Shown here piece by piece: positions 1-12,666 of a DNA stretch of 64,000 nucleotides. Below the pieces are notes generated by a model, which saw only the letters and a list, made by a program, of their open reading frames with translations, did not search any database and was not told the origin of the DNA. Position numbers and translations under genes: made by a program. Every line of letters starts with the position of its first letter. Position 1 is the stretch's first letter. This DNA comes from Allium sativum (Eukaryota > Streptophyta > Magnoliopsida > Asparagales > Amaryllidaceae), in NCBI GenBank assembly GCA_030737875.1, contig CM060910.1:633255303-633319302 (forward strand), in the 5' to 3' direction.

Positions 1-852
1 CCCATGCCTAGGATCAACTCATAGCCCATGGAACCAAAACATTATGCTTAAATTCAACAATAATGTGGTCGCTCTCAAATCCCTACAAACCAAAGGTAAA
101 CGGGCCGAACCACCAATTTGGATATGAGACTAATTGGGATATTCTATATACAAGTACCTAGGTGCAGAGACACAACTATGAAAGCAGGTATAAACGAATG
201 CGAAGCGCTAATATCAAAAGAGTACTAACAAGTTGATCAAATGAAAAGCTAAACTTTTCTAATGGAGACTTTTACTATCTCTCTCCCAGGTATTCTGGTG
301 GTGAAAGCACGCACTCGTCCTCCTGAAAATCCTTTCCCTCGTCCTTGCCCTTGTCCTTAATTATATGCCCTATTATACCATAGAAAAGCTACTTCTTCTT
401 GTCTTAGGTTTTATAATTCCTTCCTCCTTCGTGAGCCAAGTCCATATCCATGAATTCCTCATCCTTGGGTCGTGCCCCTTAGCCAAACTCCTCATCCTCT
501 TCCTTATGTAATCATGTTGACAAATCTCTCGAAAGCTGCCTCCATAGTACAGAAAACCCTACAAAGCCTGAAAGAAAACTAGTCGCAGGTGAAACTATTA
601 CGGCTATAGATGGAAGTCGGGCACTACTTCGCCCTTCGATGAGGTTACCTCCCAGAAAGCCAGGAGCCCCAGAGACTCAAGAAAGAAGGAAACAAGGACT
701 CAAACAGAGAATCAAAAGAGAGTCCATATGGCTTTGGGGAATATGCCTTTAAAACAAAACTTTTCTTTTGAAAATGCCTCTTTTAAACCCGTTTTGAAAA
801 TAATTTTTCAAATCTTTTATCTGATCCGGTAACCTTCAGCTCTGATACCACG
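1..852 (-). mobile_element. Internal region of non-autonomous Ty3-type element A (gag start and knuckle remnant)
   Basis: Read on the minus strand, this follows directly from the primer site and LTR A. It is collinear with the internal region of element D (45762-46892): the same 'aaggttac' after the primer site, the same pyrimidine-rich stretch, then a short gag start reading TMEAAFERFVNMIT before stops and frameshifts. Further on, FYGIIGHIIKDKG matches the first zinc knuckle of D with its cysteines lost. No protease, RT or integrase is visible, and the window edge cuts the element off. The reading is inferred from similarity to D and is too decayed to encode a working Gag. Confidence 0.7.
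839..850 (-). other. Primer binding site (initiator tRNA-Met type) of element A
   Basis: The minus strand reads TGGTATCAGAGC, the standard plant initiator tRNA-Met primer site. It lies 2 bp from the LTR end at 853, as expected for a 5' LTR on the minus strand. Confidence 0.9.
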
Positions 853-1208
853 TGTAACACCACACAACCATTAGTGTCACTCACAAAGGGAATGCACTAA
901 GTTCTGTGAAGTATTATAGGTAAAAGATGCAGATAAATTACAAGACAGATAAATAAAGCAGCGGAATTGTGAATAAAACTTTATTTCATTTATAAACAGC
1001 TTGTACAAAGATTGTTTTCCAACAACAAAGTATCTATCTTGTTTAACAAAATAAAGAAGCATAAATATACAATGATATTCCGCAATAAAACATTAGCCAG
1101 CCATAGCGGTGGAAAAGAGAGTCCAAAGCAGCACATCAAAGAGTCTTCAAGCTTGGAAAGAGTAACAGGTCCATACAAATCTGAGCTATTCCCTCCCTGA
1201 CTACCTTT

Positions 1209-1220
1209 GGGGGGGGGGGG
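1209..1220 (-). repeat. 12-base homopolymer (poly-C in LTR sense)
   Basis: Twelve G residues on the plus strand. An equivalent tract of 6-12 C occupies the same relative position in LTR B and in all three D LTRs. Confidence 0.9.
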
Positions 1221-1254
1221 ACGGAAGAAAAGAAGACGAAAGAAAACATAGAGT

Positions 1255-1269
1255 CAGACATAAAGTCTG
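1255..1269 (-). other. Conserved 3'-LTR hairpin, copy in A
   Basis: In LTR sense: CAGAC-TTTAT-GTCTG, perfect 5-bp arms, 402 bp from the LTR 3' end. It is preceded by ACTTAC. Matching hairpins with compensating stem changes occur in B, C, D, E, F and probably K. Confidence 0.75.
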
Positions 1270-2365
1270 GTAAGTCTGGTGGTGCTTCGGTATATGAATA
1301 AGGAAAAGGACATGACATGCATAAACTGAAAATGCATAAACTAAGGCAACGCGGTTTAGAATCGAAATTACTATCGCACCCCATACTAATCTCCGCACCA
1401 CCTAACTAGTATCCAACTAGTAATCTGTATAAAATGATAACGTGACCCCAGTCCCTGTAACTGTGATTGCCATCAGGCGCACATCTATTATTTAATTCCT
1501 AGATTTAATCTAGGGTTTTCTATCGTGTGTTCCATAGATTCAACTTGGGTTTATGCAACTTATCTAATACTTCTCGGATTCAGGATTTATGCCACCTAGG
1601 TCCACTAGGGATTATGCTACCTGTCGAACGATGCCCCTAGTCTAGGACACACTACCTAGAGTGGTATATGTTCCTAGACTTTCCCCACGTATGTGTCGCG
1701 AATTGTTTATCGCTGTCTAGATGCATGTGTCCTGAAATGTGCGACCCGAGTCCCGTGGCAGGGCTATTCTAGAAACACGGAACTTGGTCGGGAGCTTTCA
1801 GATATCTGCCGATGCAGATGCTAAGGTCTGTTTTTCTACCGGTGGTTATGGTCCCACGTGACCCCTCCCTCAACTAATGAAAGGCAATCCAAGAAAATCA
1901 AGCACGAGAACTATACTCCTGCCACCTATGCACCACTTACTTATTGGCCAGCCTCACCCATAACTAGATAGAAAGTATATGGTCTGTTGGGAGTTCTCTG
2001 CCTTTCCGCATGCGTACAATGATTGACTGAAGATGGTAGGTAGTCGACGACGTGCTATCATAGGGCTAAACTAAGTATCGCCGACCCACGCTGATCTACC
2101 CTAGTCTTTAGGTTGCACATATTGCAACCAAGGCATACCCTTGGTTCTTCTACCACAGACCTTAACCTCTGTGAGCCCAGGCGGATCATCTGCAACCTCA
2201 CAGAGGGATACCAAGAGTACCCTCACGTCCCCCGAAGCTACGTGCTTCTAAACCCAGTCCGCTGGAGCCTTTTTCGAAATCGGATAAACATTTGCTCCTT
2301 CTCATGTACTTGTTAAGCGATGATCTACCATATCGGGTTATTCATCGATTATGGACCGGCTCAGT

Positions 2366-3090
2366 TTTCTTGACTAAGAATTATTACTTAGTTGTTCTCA
2401 ACTAAGGTTTACCTCTTAGTTTCTTTTCCCGTAAATCTTGTTAACTAAGGTTTATCACTTAGTTTCTTTAACTGGGGATTTCAACTTAGCTCCCGTTCTC
2501 GATTGTTTCTTAACTAGGGTTTACTACTTAGCCCTCTTTCTCGTCAAGTTGGATTGGTTAAGTGTCATTAGTCAATTCAAGTTAGCTTAACCCATTCCTT
2601 TGTCATATTAAACTGGCTAAGTGTTATCAGTAGTTCATGTTGACTTAACCCTATCACAAACCAAGTTATATTGGTTAAGTATTTCTTATTACTTAACCCT
2701 ACCCATTCATCTTGTATTGGTTAAGTGTCCCTTTTAACCTAACCTTGCCCATCTGTTTTAACTAACATGTTATAACGGTTAAGTGTCCCCTTAGTTAACT
2801 CAACCCTAACATCTGTTTAATTAACATGTTCTAATGGTTAGGTATTGTCCCTTCATGTTTCAACTTAACCCTGTTCAATTTATCACACTATGATGGTTAA
2901 GTGTTCTAAGTTTACTTAACCTCACCCTCTAGTCTAGTTAATATGTTAAATTGGTTAAGTGTATTAACTTTTACTTAACCTCACCTTCTAGTCTAGTTAA
3001 CATGTTAAATTGGCTAAGTGTTTTCTTAGTTACTTAACCCCTACAAGTCTTGTCTTGTTAACATGTTAAGTTGGCTAAGTGTTTTAGTTA
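2366..3090 (-). repeat. Dyad minisatellite (GGTTAAGT..ACTTAACC) in LTR A
   Basis: Roughly 50-60 bp imperfect units, each with GGTTAAGT or a relative followed 20-30 bp later by its complement ACTTAACC. A dozen or more units can be followed; the earliest (2366-2530) are the most diverged. The same array is long in B and short in D. Confidence 0.85.
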
Positions 3091-3164
3091 ACTTAAACCT
3101 ACCAATCCTAACTTAGCTTTAATTGTCTTATTAAAGCACTAACCACTCACATTAAACAGGTATT

Positions 3165-3326
3165 GTTGTGGCTGCCTGTATGCCGGTCGGTTCCGGGCAG
3201 TTTTACGCCACAACTCAGTCTAACCTCGGGTCTTTATTGGGCTCAATGCCTTAACCTCTCACATTGGATAGGTATTGTTGTGATTACTGGACAGCCGGGC
3301 GGGTCCGGGCAGGTTTACATCACAAC
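3165..3326 (-). repeat. Paired GC-rich hairpin modules in LTR A
   Basis: Two copies of a 50-bp module. The arms are GTTGTGGC/GCCACAAC (3165-3172 with 3207-3214) and GTTGTGAT/ATCACAAC (3277-3284 with 3319-3326). Between them lies a core with GGTTCCGGGC or a variant. Each copy is followed by an ACCTCGGGT block. The modules match those in B and D, with paired arm changes. Confidence 0.85.
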
Positions 3327-4537
3327 TCAATCCAACCTCGGGTTAAGCATGCTCGTATTTTCTTGATTTACATATTTGTCACTTTTCATTTTTATATTTA
3401 AATGTTTATGGCCAAATCATCCAAATTAACTAATTTTGGGTATAACAATGTATACCGCTTTAAATCTCACTAGTCATTGGCATGTGTCAAACATGCCAAT
3501 ACATGTATTTTATTTTAAACCCAACGTTTATTTTCCCCCGTTTGTACGTACGTAGCATAACATATGTTGGGCTTAACATTTCAGCCCAACTCATGAACAT
3601 AAAAAGGGGAAGCACATAATCATGAATTGTTCTAGAATACATAAAAGTGTGTGGCGCATGAACTTGCAGCATTGCGTTTTCACTACATAGATTGTGGGTC
3701 ATGTGAACTTGCATTCATTAAGGAGATAACTAAATTGGTGTCACATGAAATGGCGTACTTTTAGACTTGTTTAAACATGATTTTATACACATATAACTAG
3801 GCGTAATGTCAAACACCAAACTAGCATAAAAATGTCCACTTTTTGACATAACCCGAAGGTGTAAACTAACTTTACATCAAGTAGCCTATTTCAACATGAA
3901 ACTAGTATAATTTGTGTAACCAAAAGGTACTTTCATAAACCCAATTATCACTTGCAAATAAACATAATAATGTATACAAAGGTTTTGAGTCGTGTAGGGA
4001 TAAAAGGTTTCATCTTGGAACATGTTTACATGAGTCTCAACTTAGGCCTAAAAAGAATGTATGCTAACTATGTTAACGACATAACATAAAGATGTCAATT
4101 CTAGTTTTTACGACAAACTTGCAAGTGATATTTATCTTCAAATACAAATGTCAATAGGCTCGCATCAACCAATTTATGCCACAAACACCCAATACAAAAT
4201 ATGACATAATCAACGCAATACACAGAATTTACATCAATATTTTACAATAGTAAAACCCCAATTTCAATTACATCGAATCACATCGCAATTTCTATTCATA
4301 TTCAGAAAACCACTATACTTACAACGGGCGTTGAAACTTGTTTTCTAGTTTCTGTTATTCTGAATTTGCAAAGCTTTCCCTTGGAGTAGAAAACGTTGCG
4401 TAGAAATTAGGTTAGACTTATGTTTCTTGAATCGTTGTTCGTCTCTTTTCAAGCGGAGGCTCTCCTTAGTTTTCTTCCGACAATATGGCGGCTCAAGTTC
4501 TTATTTTTGTGTGAATTTTAGTTGGAGACCTAGGGTG

Positions 4538-4546
4538 TTTTTATAG
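4538..4546 (-). promoter_or_regulatory. Putative TATA box of LTR A
   Basis: The minus strand reads CTATAAAAA followed by CACC, at the position equivalent to the TATATAAA box of the D LTRs and after a similar block ('cggctctaatta'). Inferred from alignment. Confidence 0.7.
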
Positions 4547-4714
4547 AGTTGCAAGTTAATTAGAGCCGTCGATGAAGCCAGGTTTAATCAAAGCCATCCG
4601 TTCTAAAGAGAAGCCAATCAAAAGAAGACAACACAGCCCTAGTGACAAGACTAGGCCCAGAAATTCGACCAGAACACAGACCAGGCCAGCCAGACCTAAC
4701 CAGGTCGACAGGGG

Positions 4715-4796
4715 AGGTCGACCCTATGGTCGACCTGGGTCAACCAGGTCGACCCTATGGTCGACCTGGGCCCTGGGCAGGAATTTTCCTGCCCAG
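4715..4796 (-). repeat. Cluster of palindromes in U3 of LTR A
   Basis: Three palindromes in a row: a 22-bp GGTCGACC-type one at 4715-4736; one at 4744-4769 with perfect 11-bp arms (CCAGGTCGACC) and a 4-nt spacer; one at 4773-4796 with perfect 11-bp arms (CTGGGCAGGAA) and a 2-nt spacer. They occupy the place taken by unrelated 11-bp-arm palindromes in the D LTRs. Confidence 0.9.
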
Positions 4797-5045
4797 CCCG
4801 GGTCTGGTCCTATTTTTGAATTTTGAATCCGTTTTTCGAGCTGTTTGAATTTTAAATAAATTCTTAAACTTTCGGAGGTCATATCTCCTTCGTACGGAGT
4901 CCGATTTACGCAAACTCGGACTCTATCTCAAGCAAAATTTCGAGATGAACGCAATGGCGTAACCCGTTTCCCTTAATTCTTCTTCTAAAATTTAATTATA
5001 CTTTAATTTGTGAAATTTAATGTTACAGAACTACGGGGTGTTACA

Positions 5046-7143
5046 AGGGTATGCCCGATCCAACTAAAAAATGTTATGGCATTTGATGGTATAGAGAAGC
5101 TTTCTGCATATGTTCATGTTCAGGCTTAAATGGTTGTTGTTGCTGCCGAATCTACAAATCTGGCAACTTAATATGCATTCTCATCAGGGTTGATGGATCC
5201 ATTATGGGGAAGATTTTCTTAACAAAACCCTTTTTATCCATCTTCACCCATGGAAATCGAAATATTGTAGTCCATAAGTGACAAAATGGAATGGAAGACC
5301 ATCGATCGGTCGCTCCTGTTATGTACTATGTCGTGATCACCTTAGCCTGGTTCACTTGGATGCCTCCCAAAATGGCATAGGTGGCCTTCCTTCCTAAAGT
5401 TTAGTTCTGATCAAAATTCCCCATCTTCAAGACTAGGTTATACTATAACATGCGCATAACCACCCTAGCAAGTGTGCTCAAATGTCCGATGTCCCGAATC
5501 AAATGCTCAAGATTTATAAAAATATGCTGTAAGACAACGTTATTTGTCATTTTAATCTAGTCTACATCTAGATCTTTCCCTCTAATATCCAAAATGTTAG
5601 TTTACTGCACCTCAGTGAAAGCTAATCTAGTTCCTTAGACCTCCGTCTAGAAGCCCAACTCATGTCAATAGTATCTGAATGTAAATTGGCATCGAAGAGG
5701 CACACTAACACGCGATACGATCTATGCTCAAACATCAGATAATGAAGAATACGATGCAATCCGATATTAAAAAAAGCTGTTCCAATGGAAAATTAGGGAA
5801 ATCGGAAACTTGACCACCTTTCCTTGTAGAAACTAATGAGAGGTTTAATCCACATATGACTGAACTGTCCTCATATTCCTTAACACCAGGCTATCTCCAA
5901 GGGTTTGAGGAAAAATATCATCCAAGTGTTCCTGTGAAGGCATGATAGAATATTTTCCGATCTGAAGAAAAGAACTATGGAAATAGATAGATCTGGTGAC
6001 ATGTTTCGATTTCATACTATTTTGAGCTAGTTTGAGGTGGTGATGGGTAGTGGAAGTGATGAATTTCCATTGATTTCAGCTGGGGAGAAAGAAAGTGACG
6101 AAGCCTCTTAGTTTTGTCTTCTTTTATGCGCTCATAAAAATAAGGGCAGGTCAATCACATAACGGTTAGGTCGACACAATAGGGCAATATTTTTTCTACT
6201 GCATTTGTTTTCCTCCCTTACTAATTTATTTATACTTATTCTTATCCTAGAAATTTTGGGTTGGCTAAATCATTGTCACGATCTCGGTTAGAAATTCCTA
6301 AGTTTACTCTACTCTCCAAGTAGAGTCTTGACAACTTACACTCTTCAATTAAATTCAGTTCCATATAATAAATTTGTGTCTTATCCTTTTATATTCATAA
6401 ATTTTCCCAACTACTTAATATCGTCCAATCCTATAACTTAAATGCATATTTCCCTAAAAACAAATTTGTTGTTTATTTCAAAATTTATTTTAATACAATT
6501 CTCCATAACCAAACCAATAAATATTTAAAATCGTAAACTTTTAAATTTAATACATGAAAACTCTCCAAACACCTTTTTTTTTTTTTTCAAGTTCTTACAA
6601 GTTCAATTATGTGGCTAGACTCAAAGTGGATTCCTCACTTCCATTTCCTTCACAAGTATTTCAGCAAGGTAGTTCCTCTCAGTATAATTGCTTTTTATGC
6701 CAATTCCTCTAATACTATCCATATCTAATTTGAAATCAGGTTCTAGTTCCACCCATGCACTATATATATACGTGTGGACATACATGTTCTTAATCCATTT
6801 CCTCTCATATGCTTTTACAAATTCTAAGGCACTACCGCCTTGCCAATCTCAAATAACTACCAATTTCTAGATATCAACATATGAATTTCGCATTTTATAT
6901 TAAACCTATTGTACATCTTATACCATGGTCACACTAGGACCTATAAATCTTGGATTTCCAATAATTCCAATCTTAGATGTACAAAGTTGTTACCACGATC
7001 TTTCGATATGTCGTTTCTCTTTGAAGTGGATTTTTCTTCTGGATCTAGGTATATAAAAAATATAATATATTTATATTTTAGAAATACAAGTACGTTCTCT
7101 CACTATTTACTTAGGACCACTAAACCTAGGCTCATGTACCAAA
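5046..7143. other. Degenerate DNA without recognisable gene
   Basis: About 2.1 kb between LTRs A and K. All frames are broken by stops; I recognised no protein motif. A 14-base T run lies near 6573-6590. Next to K it could be internal DNA of that minus-strand element, because a weak primer-site match lies at 7130-7141. No function is proposed. Confidence 0.5.
7130..7141 (-). other. Possible decayed primer binding site of element K
   Basis: The minus strand reads TGGTACATGAGCCTAGG beside the LTR end at 7144. It resembles TGGTATCAGAGCCTAGG, common in plant Ty3 elements, with several mismatches in the middle. Suggestive only. Confidence 0.4.
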
Positions 7144-7222
7144 TGTAACAACCCGAACCCCAACAATCCTGGATTTTTCGTCAAATGTAACAACCCAAAC
7201 CCCAACAGGTCCGAATTTTTCG
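7144..7222 (-). repeat. 42-bp tandem duplication of LTR K terminus
   Basis: The first 42 bp (TGTAACAACCCG..CCCCAACA..TTTTTCGT) are repeated immediately at 7186 with few changes, so the LTR terminus occurs twice in tandem. Confidence 0.85.
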
Positions 7223-7610
7223 TAAAATGCTAAAATTCAGGTTCTGAAGCTCGAGTTGAGTATTTGGTATCCTGCAAATAGGCAAAAATAAATATTATAG
7301 AGCGTAATAAATATGTCACAACGGAATTTGATAAAATATAATGATAAGTAAATACTTATCAAGGTAATGACATTATTTAAACAAGTGTCTTTAAGCTAGA
7401 AAATCTTTGCTATCTATCTAACCTGAAGGTTGATATGAGGAGGAGGTCAAAACTAAATTTTTCGTGAATAGACAAATTATATACTTTTATGCTTAACACT
7501 TCATATACAATTTTATTTCCAATTTTATTATATTATTTGGGTTTACAATAATCTTGCCTCCGTGGGCAAATTATACCCATCTACTCCCAAGTAGACCAAA
7601 CCATATAGTA

Positions 7611-7626
7611 TCTCTCTCTCTCTATA

Positions 7627-7659
<33 letters not shown>

Positions 7660-7660
7660 A
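7611..7660. repeat. Compound microsatellite (TC)n(TA)n(TATG)n
   Basis: Consecutive TC, TA and TATG runs read directly from the sequence. Confidence 0.95.
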
Positions 7661-9474
7661 TGTTGCTATATGGCGAATAAACCGCCTCGGTCGTAAGTAC
7701 TACCCATAGTGACCTCAGTGTCCTCCTCTGTAGGACATCGTTGTGTTGCTATGAAAGAGTAGTGTATCTAAATCATTAAAGGATAGCTTTATGATGCATC
7801 AATACGAACATTCCTTTGTTTGATAGAAAACATGAAACTGCATCCATATTAGCTCGCTCTATTGTTCAGACATCCATGATGTACCATCCAGCGCATACAT
7901 TTAGGACTTAACGTAATCTTTTTGTCTACTACTAGTGCTCCACTAACAAGACCCACCATTTTACGAAACCCCGCAAGGAATTTCTATATCTATAAAAGAC
8001 AACTTCATTGGGCCTACTATAAATATATTCTATTTGATCTATCTCTTTTCTCCATGGCTATGTCTTCACGCAGCACCTCTCAGTTAGTTGAAACACCCCT
8101 CAAGAGCTATGTGATTGTGCCCTACTGCAAACAATCCAAACATCCAATTGGAATTATCCCTCATTCAATGTATCGATAGTGAAATATCATTGTCCTTTTG
8201 GTTTAGCTCATGTCTTTTCCATTCTCGATCTGAATGATGGTGGCTGATATCCGTATGAGACAATCCTTATGGGATCCTCCTAGCAAAAAAAATTTACTTG
8301 CAAAGCGATGAGTCCAGGTGTCATACTAATACCCTACTCTATCCATCAGCCTTTTGACTGCTTATAGAGGATAGTTTCATTAGGCCTACAATACCAATGC
8401 ATTCAAGGCATACTATATTGATGGAACCCCTACAAGCCTGCCTTCGAGAGTACTGCTTCATTAGGCTTACTTAGAGAGACATCCTAGAGTATCCTCAAAT
8501 CTCATTGAAGTCACCCACATCTTTCCAACCTCGCTGAGCAATCGTGTTGGACGTGCTCCCATTGTGCCAAAACATCTACGATGATTCACGTCATTAGGCT
8601 CTTATTCCAAACTCCCTTAGGACTGCACCAAATGAACCTCATAATTTTATTAGACCTTATGTTTAATCCTTCGTTATGCATTTAGCTTTCTTTTCATTTT
8701 TTTATGATACTAATTTGTGTTTCTTGCCCAATTTAGCCTAATATGGGCCTTATATATTATGCTTACTAAATTAATCCAAGATCTAAGTTTTAATACAATA
8801 AGCTTTTCTATTTTCCCTTTTCTTCTTTCTAACTACAATTATCGTGTTATAATTTTACTTGCAAATACCCATATTTTCCTAATTATAGTCTTTCTTCTAT
8901 TTATTATACATTTACTTGTTTTACAATTTTCATAATTTTATTCTTGGGAGTATTCTTACCCACACTTGGTTGGTTATAGAAACTACGCTAAAATCCATTT
9001 TCCTATTTTAATATTAGTCTCATAAACAGTGACACATAATGACAAGGTATTTCTTTACTTATTTTCTTATTTACCAGATTGTAAAAAATACAGTAACATC
9101 CGGATTTTGCACTATTCTCACTTCCCTTACTTTGATTCTTGCAATTATGTTTACCGTCTTTCTTGCAATATTAAATTATAGAGATATATTCCCTATTTTC
9201 AACCAACCAACTAATCCATTACTAACTTTCAAACCAATCTATACATTATAATTCATTTTTATTTCAATTCCCAAGTTTTGACATTTTATTGTAAATTTCC
9301 CAAATTTTAGGCTTATGTTTATTTTCCACAATTCTCAATCCAAACATTGCTTATATTTATTTATTTGGATTCCATTCCACAATAAGAACAATTGCATAAA
9401 TTATTCTCTTAATAATTTGCAGTTTCAATATGAAACTAACATAACCAGTTATTGCAATACCTTGATCATAATGC

Positions 9475-10435
9475 TGAACTGCCTTTTTGCAAGGCAGTCA
9501 CACTTTGAATTTTTTACTGTTGGTGTGCTCAGCACTTGAGCACAAACTTATATGAACTCAGAAAATCTTAATAGAGTCGTAGAGTTCATGAAAACTTTGA
9601 TTTAGGATGAACAAACTTCGGCTCATCATGGATACCGATCCTCAGATCGACCTTAGTTCATGAAGCACAGATCAGAAAACTCCCTAAGCATTGGCTCGGC
9701 ATCCACCGCAAAGCCCGGTTTGGCATTCATCCATTTGGAGGATCAACATTACTCCCTGGTGTTTTAGTTCGGCATGACTGAGTTTCGAATCGCTATTCTT
9801 CCTCAAACACTTAGATTGGTGTAAACCAACGAAGTGGGTTCGGATTTATTAGTTCAGCATGGGGCCCACCTAGGTTGGATTGATGCAACTTCATGGAAGT
9901 GGGATCAACATGGAAACCATGGAATTGTCCATGGGGGAAGCGTCTTTTCTGGATTGACATACCGGGCTCAGTATAGACCCAGATCCAAATCGATGCCGAA
10001 CTGAGATGGCTTGGGTTGGCCAATCTAGAATCCCATACTGTCTTCACTCATGAACGTGGCTTCTCCAGTAGGCCCACTACTTCGATTTCTTTCAAATACT
10101 CAATGCCAAACCAGATTACCGTGGGACCTATAAATAGGAGAGGACTTGGACATTTTAATGGACCTTTAGCTTTATAATTGGCATAATTACATGTGAACTT
10201 CGCTTCTACCATTGAACAACACTCTTATCCCTACATTTCTTACAATCAAACCAGTTGTATTTGTAAACATATAGTGTAATCAACAAAGATTATCTCACAA
10301 TGGATGTGGACAGGATTTGCTGAACCACTATAAATACTGTTTTACTTTTTGCATTCTGTGATTGAATTCGTTTTATTTTTTAGATTTAGCTCAGATTTGG
10401 GTATTAGTTTTCAATTGAATAAATCATACATAACA
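9475..10435 (+). repeat. 5' LTR of element H
   Basis: Aligns along its length with 13243-14200, with many substitutions. It ends AAATCATACATAACA before the primer site. Confidence 0.75.
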
Positions 10436-10437
10436 TT

Positions 10438-10460
10438 TTGGCACGCCAGGCAAGAGCGGC
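10438..10460 (+). other. Primer binding site of element H
   Basis: TTGGCACGCCAGGC directly after the LTR. The position and TGGCACGCC form fit Tat-type Ty3 elements; the exact priming tRNA is not assigned. Confidence 0.6.
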
Positions 10461-11163
10461 ACGACTACATCTTTCTGGCTTAAAGAAATTTGATTGCTCA
10501 AGGAATCAACAATAGTGAAATAGAAGAAAATGGATGCAAGTTCACATCTTGAAGGCATGGGAATGGAATGAAGTTAGAAGGCTTCCTCTGCTGGAGACAC
10601 CTCTATCTACTTGACTCAAGAAGAGATGGACAAAGTCAATAACGAATTGGAATCCTGCATGGGGCTGTAGAACGAACACCTCAGACGTAGGAGAAGATGA
10701 TGACTACATTTTTTTAGGATGGAAGAACTTGGAAGACTAAGAAACCACAAAACATTTGTTGGGGAAAACTCTATAGATAGACCCAATGCACTGCAACAAG
10801 AATTGCCTCGAGGGTGGTATCGCCATACCTGACCCGAATCGGTATAGCTCCAATTCGAATTGATACTGAACCGGTTTGGGCAAAGGGCAACTCCCCGATG
10901 ATGATGGGTTGGTTCGCGACGCTCCCTCTCTTCGCATGTTGGATGTTCACTCTGACTACTTGGTTGTTGCATGGGTGTGCGTGGATATGGATGGAAATAG
11001 AGCTAATGTAATGCAAGTACCTCAGCTCGGTGCCGAACCCACTTCTAGGGTTGAGGCCTGATATGAATGCTAATGTCATGGATTAACGTACTTCTTTTGG
11101 ATTGAATGGTGAGGGTAACAGTATTTGTTTGGATAATTGGAGGTATGTCCTTAGAGATGGAAA

Positions 11164-12150
11164 TTGAATTATGGATCTGATTCGGTAGTTTATCGAGGCA
11201 GGACATCTCAGTCGAATTTTGACTTTGTCAATAACAATCCCTTCACTCAGGTCATCAAGAATTCTCGAATCCTATCAGATTTCAAATTGCTGACACTGGA
11301 ATCTTACAATGGTAGGAAGGATCCTACTGTCCATCTTATGGGCTACATTAGCCACATGGAAGTGTAATCGATGTCGGATGATGTTATAACTAAATGCTTT
11401 CCATTATATCTTATAGACATTGTTGCTGTGTAGTTTAGGCAGTTGAATCGAAATCAATAAGCAGGGAGAATGCTTTGGTTGAAAGGTTTGTTGAGCAGTT
11501 CATGTTCCACATCTCTCGACCCAAAAATGTGATGACTTTCACCTCGATTAAGCAGAGGATAGAAGAAACTCTGCTCTCTTTTAACGTTTAACGAGGCGGT
11601 AGCTTCAGTGGATCAACCAGAACCATCTATAGTGCTTATGGCGGCACTATCTGGAATATTGGATAGGACGAACTTTAAAATCTCATTACATAGAGATCCA
11701 CTGAGGGATTTTGGCGAATTTTATTTTGGCAGATAGCTTTCTATAGGAGGAAGATGCAAGACTGGACAAAGTAACTCTCAAGACTAATGTTATTAGGGAT
11801 GGAGGACCATCCGGATTCGGAAAAGGAAAGGTTAAGAGTGAAGGAAAAGCACCAATGCAAGTGGCTGAATGCTCAACCGTGGAGAGAACCTAAATTATCT
11901 ACGTACATAGAATTCAATTCTTCTTTGGAAAACATTTATTTGGACATTGATAAATCTTCTCCTTTCAAGAAGCCTTTCAAGAGGGGCCAACACAAAGAGA
12001 GCGGAAGTATTAAAAACACTATTTTTTTCATGACCTGGATGGTCACAATACGAATGAGTGTAGGAATTTGCAGGATATGATTAATGAAAATGTTAGAATC
12101 AGAGAGCTGGCACAATATGTCAGGAACCAGAATGCAATAGTGGAATAGGT
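11164..12150 (+). pseudogene. Decayed Tat-type gag of element H
   Basis: Pieces of a Ty3/Tat Gag occur in order in shifting frames. NPFTQVIKN..FKLLTLESYNGRKDP (about 11240-11330) matches the N-terminal capsid block (PFT..I..FK.P.L..YDG..DP). ERFVEQFMFHISRPKNVMTF..IKQR (about 11490-11560) and DRTNFKISLHRDP (about 11660-11700) match the later capsid blocks. FFHDLDGHNTNECRNL (about 12025-12070) matches the C-terminal FH..HGH.T..C..L motif. Stops and frameshifts interrupt it throughout, so it is a non-coding relic. No protease or polymerase follows. Confidence 0.75.
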
Positions 12151-12666
12151 GTAGCCGCCTACTACCCCTTGGAACATAAGCAAGCTAGGTTATATCTTAC
12201 GCGGATTGGTCATCAATTGATTGAGATTTGTCTTTGGACATCAAATTATGTGGGTACTTGGTTTTTAGGATTTCAAACTCTCTGGACATTGGATTTTAGA
12301 TTTAGGCTTTTTAGATATAGGTTTTGATGGCTAAGTCAACCTACCAATTTACAGGATTAGAACCTAATTCCTAGGCATGCTTTGTATATGAAAATAAACC
12401 GTCCACCCTCCTAAATAATAATTTTTTTATTAAAAAACATCTAACTTGCCCCACGCACATACAGGGTTAGGATTTAACCCGTAAGCGTGCTCTGCAGCCA
12501 ACGATAAACAATTAGGCTTTATAATAGCATAAGACCATTTGGAACTTTAGTAAAAATACTTTGCTTGTATGAATTATACTTGTGAAGTATGGAAATGAAA
12601 ACAGGAATTTCGAACACTAACAAACTGGTACCCAAGTATGGACTATGCTTGTGAAGAACTGGGCTG

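Larger units (their letters stand above)
853..5045 (-). mobile_element. 5' LTR of element A (about 4.2 kb)
   Basis: On the plus strand it starts TGTAACACC and ends GGGGTGTTACA, the extended inverted termini typical of this group, with the primer site just outside the left end. In sense order (right to left) it holds palindromes at 4715-4796, a TATA box at 4538-4546, paired GC-rich hairpin modules at 3165-3326, a dyad minisatellite at about 2366-3090, a short hairpin at 1255-1269 and a 12-base C tract (G on plus) at 1209-1220. The element's other LTR lies outside the window. Open frames inside look like noise. Confidence 0.85.
7144..9474 (-). mobile_element. LTR K, left part (3' half in sense)
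   Basis: Starts TGTAACAACCCG, the terminus shared by the long LTRs here. A hairpin AACCT-GA-AGGTT followed by GATATGAG lies at 7420-7431, equivalent to the hairpin with GTATGAG in E and GTGTGAG in F. Repeated blocks ('ttcattaggcctac' variants) lie at about 8000-8600. I infer that it joins 14201-15130, with element H inserted between; that gives an LTR of about 3.3 kb. No target duplication was recognised for H, so the join is not proven. Confidence 0.5.

Noticed and set aside
4572..4848. Two overlapping open frames of 68-84 codons with RPGSTRSTL-like repeats
   Set aside because: They translate the palindromic GGTCGACC cluster of LTR A; composition and repeats explain them.
5046..6200. Possible LINE or DUF-type open reading frame on the minus strand
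   Set aside because: Fragments such as DIFPQTLGDSLVLRNMRT could not be tied to any family motif and all frames are interrupted.
10616..11079. Several overlapping open frames on both strands, up to 118 codons
   Set aside because: They lie between the primer site and gag remnant of element H, overlap one another on opposite strands and match no family I know.
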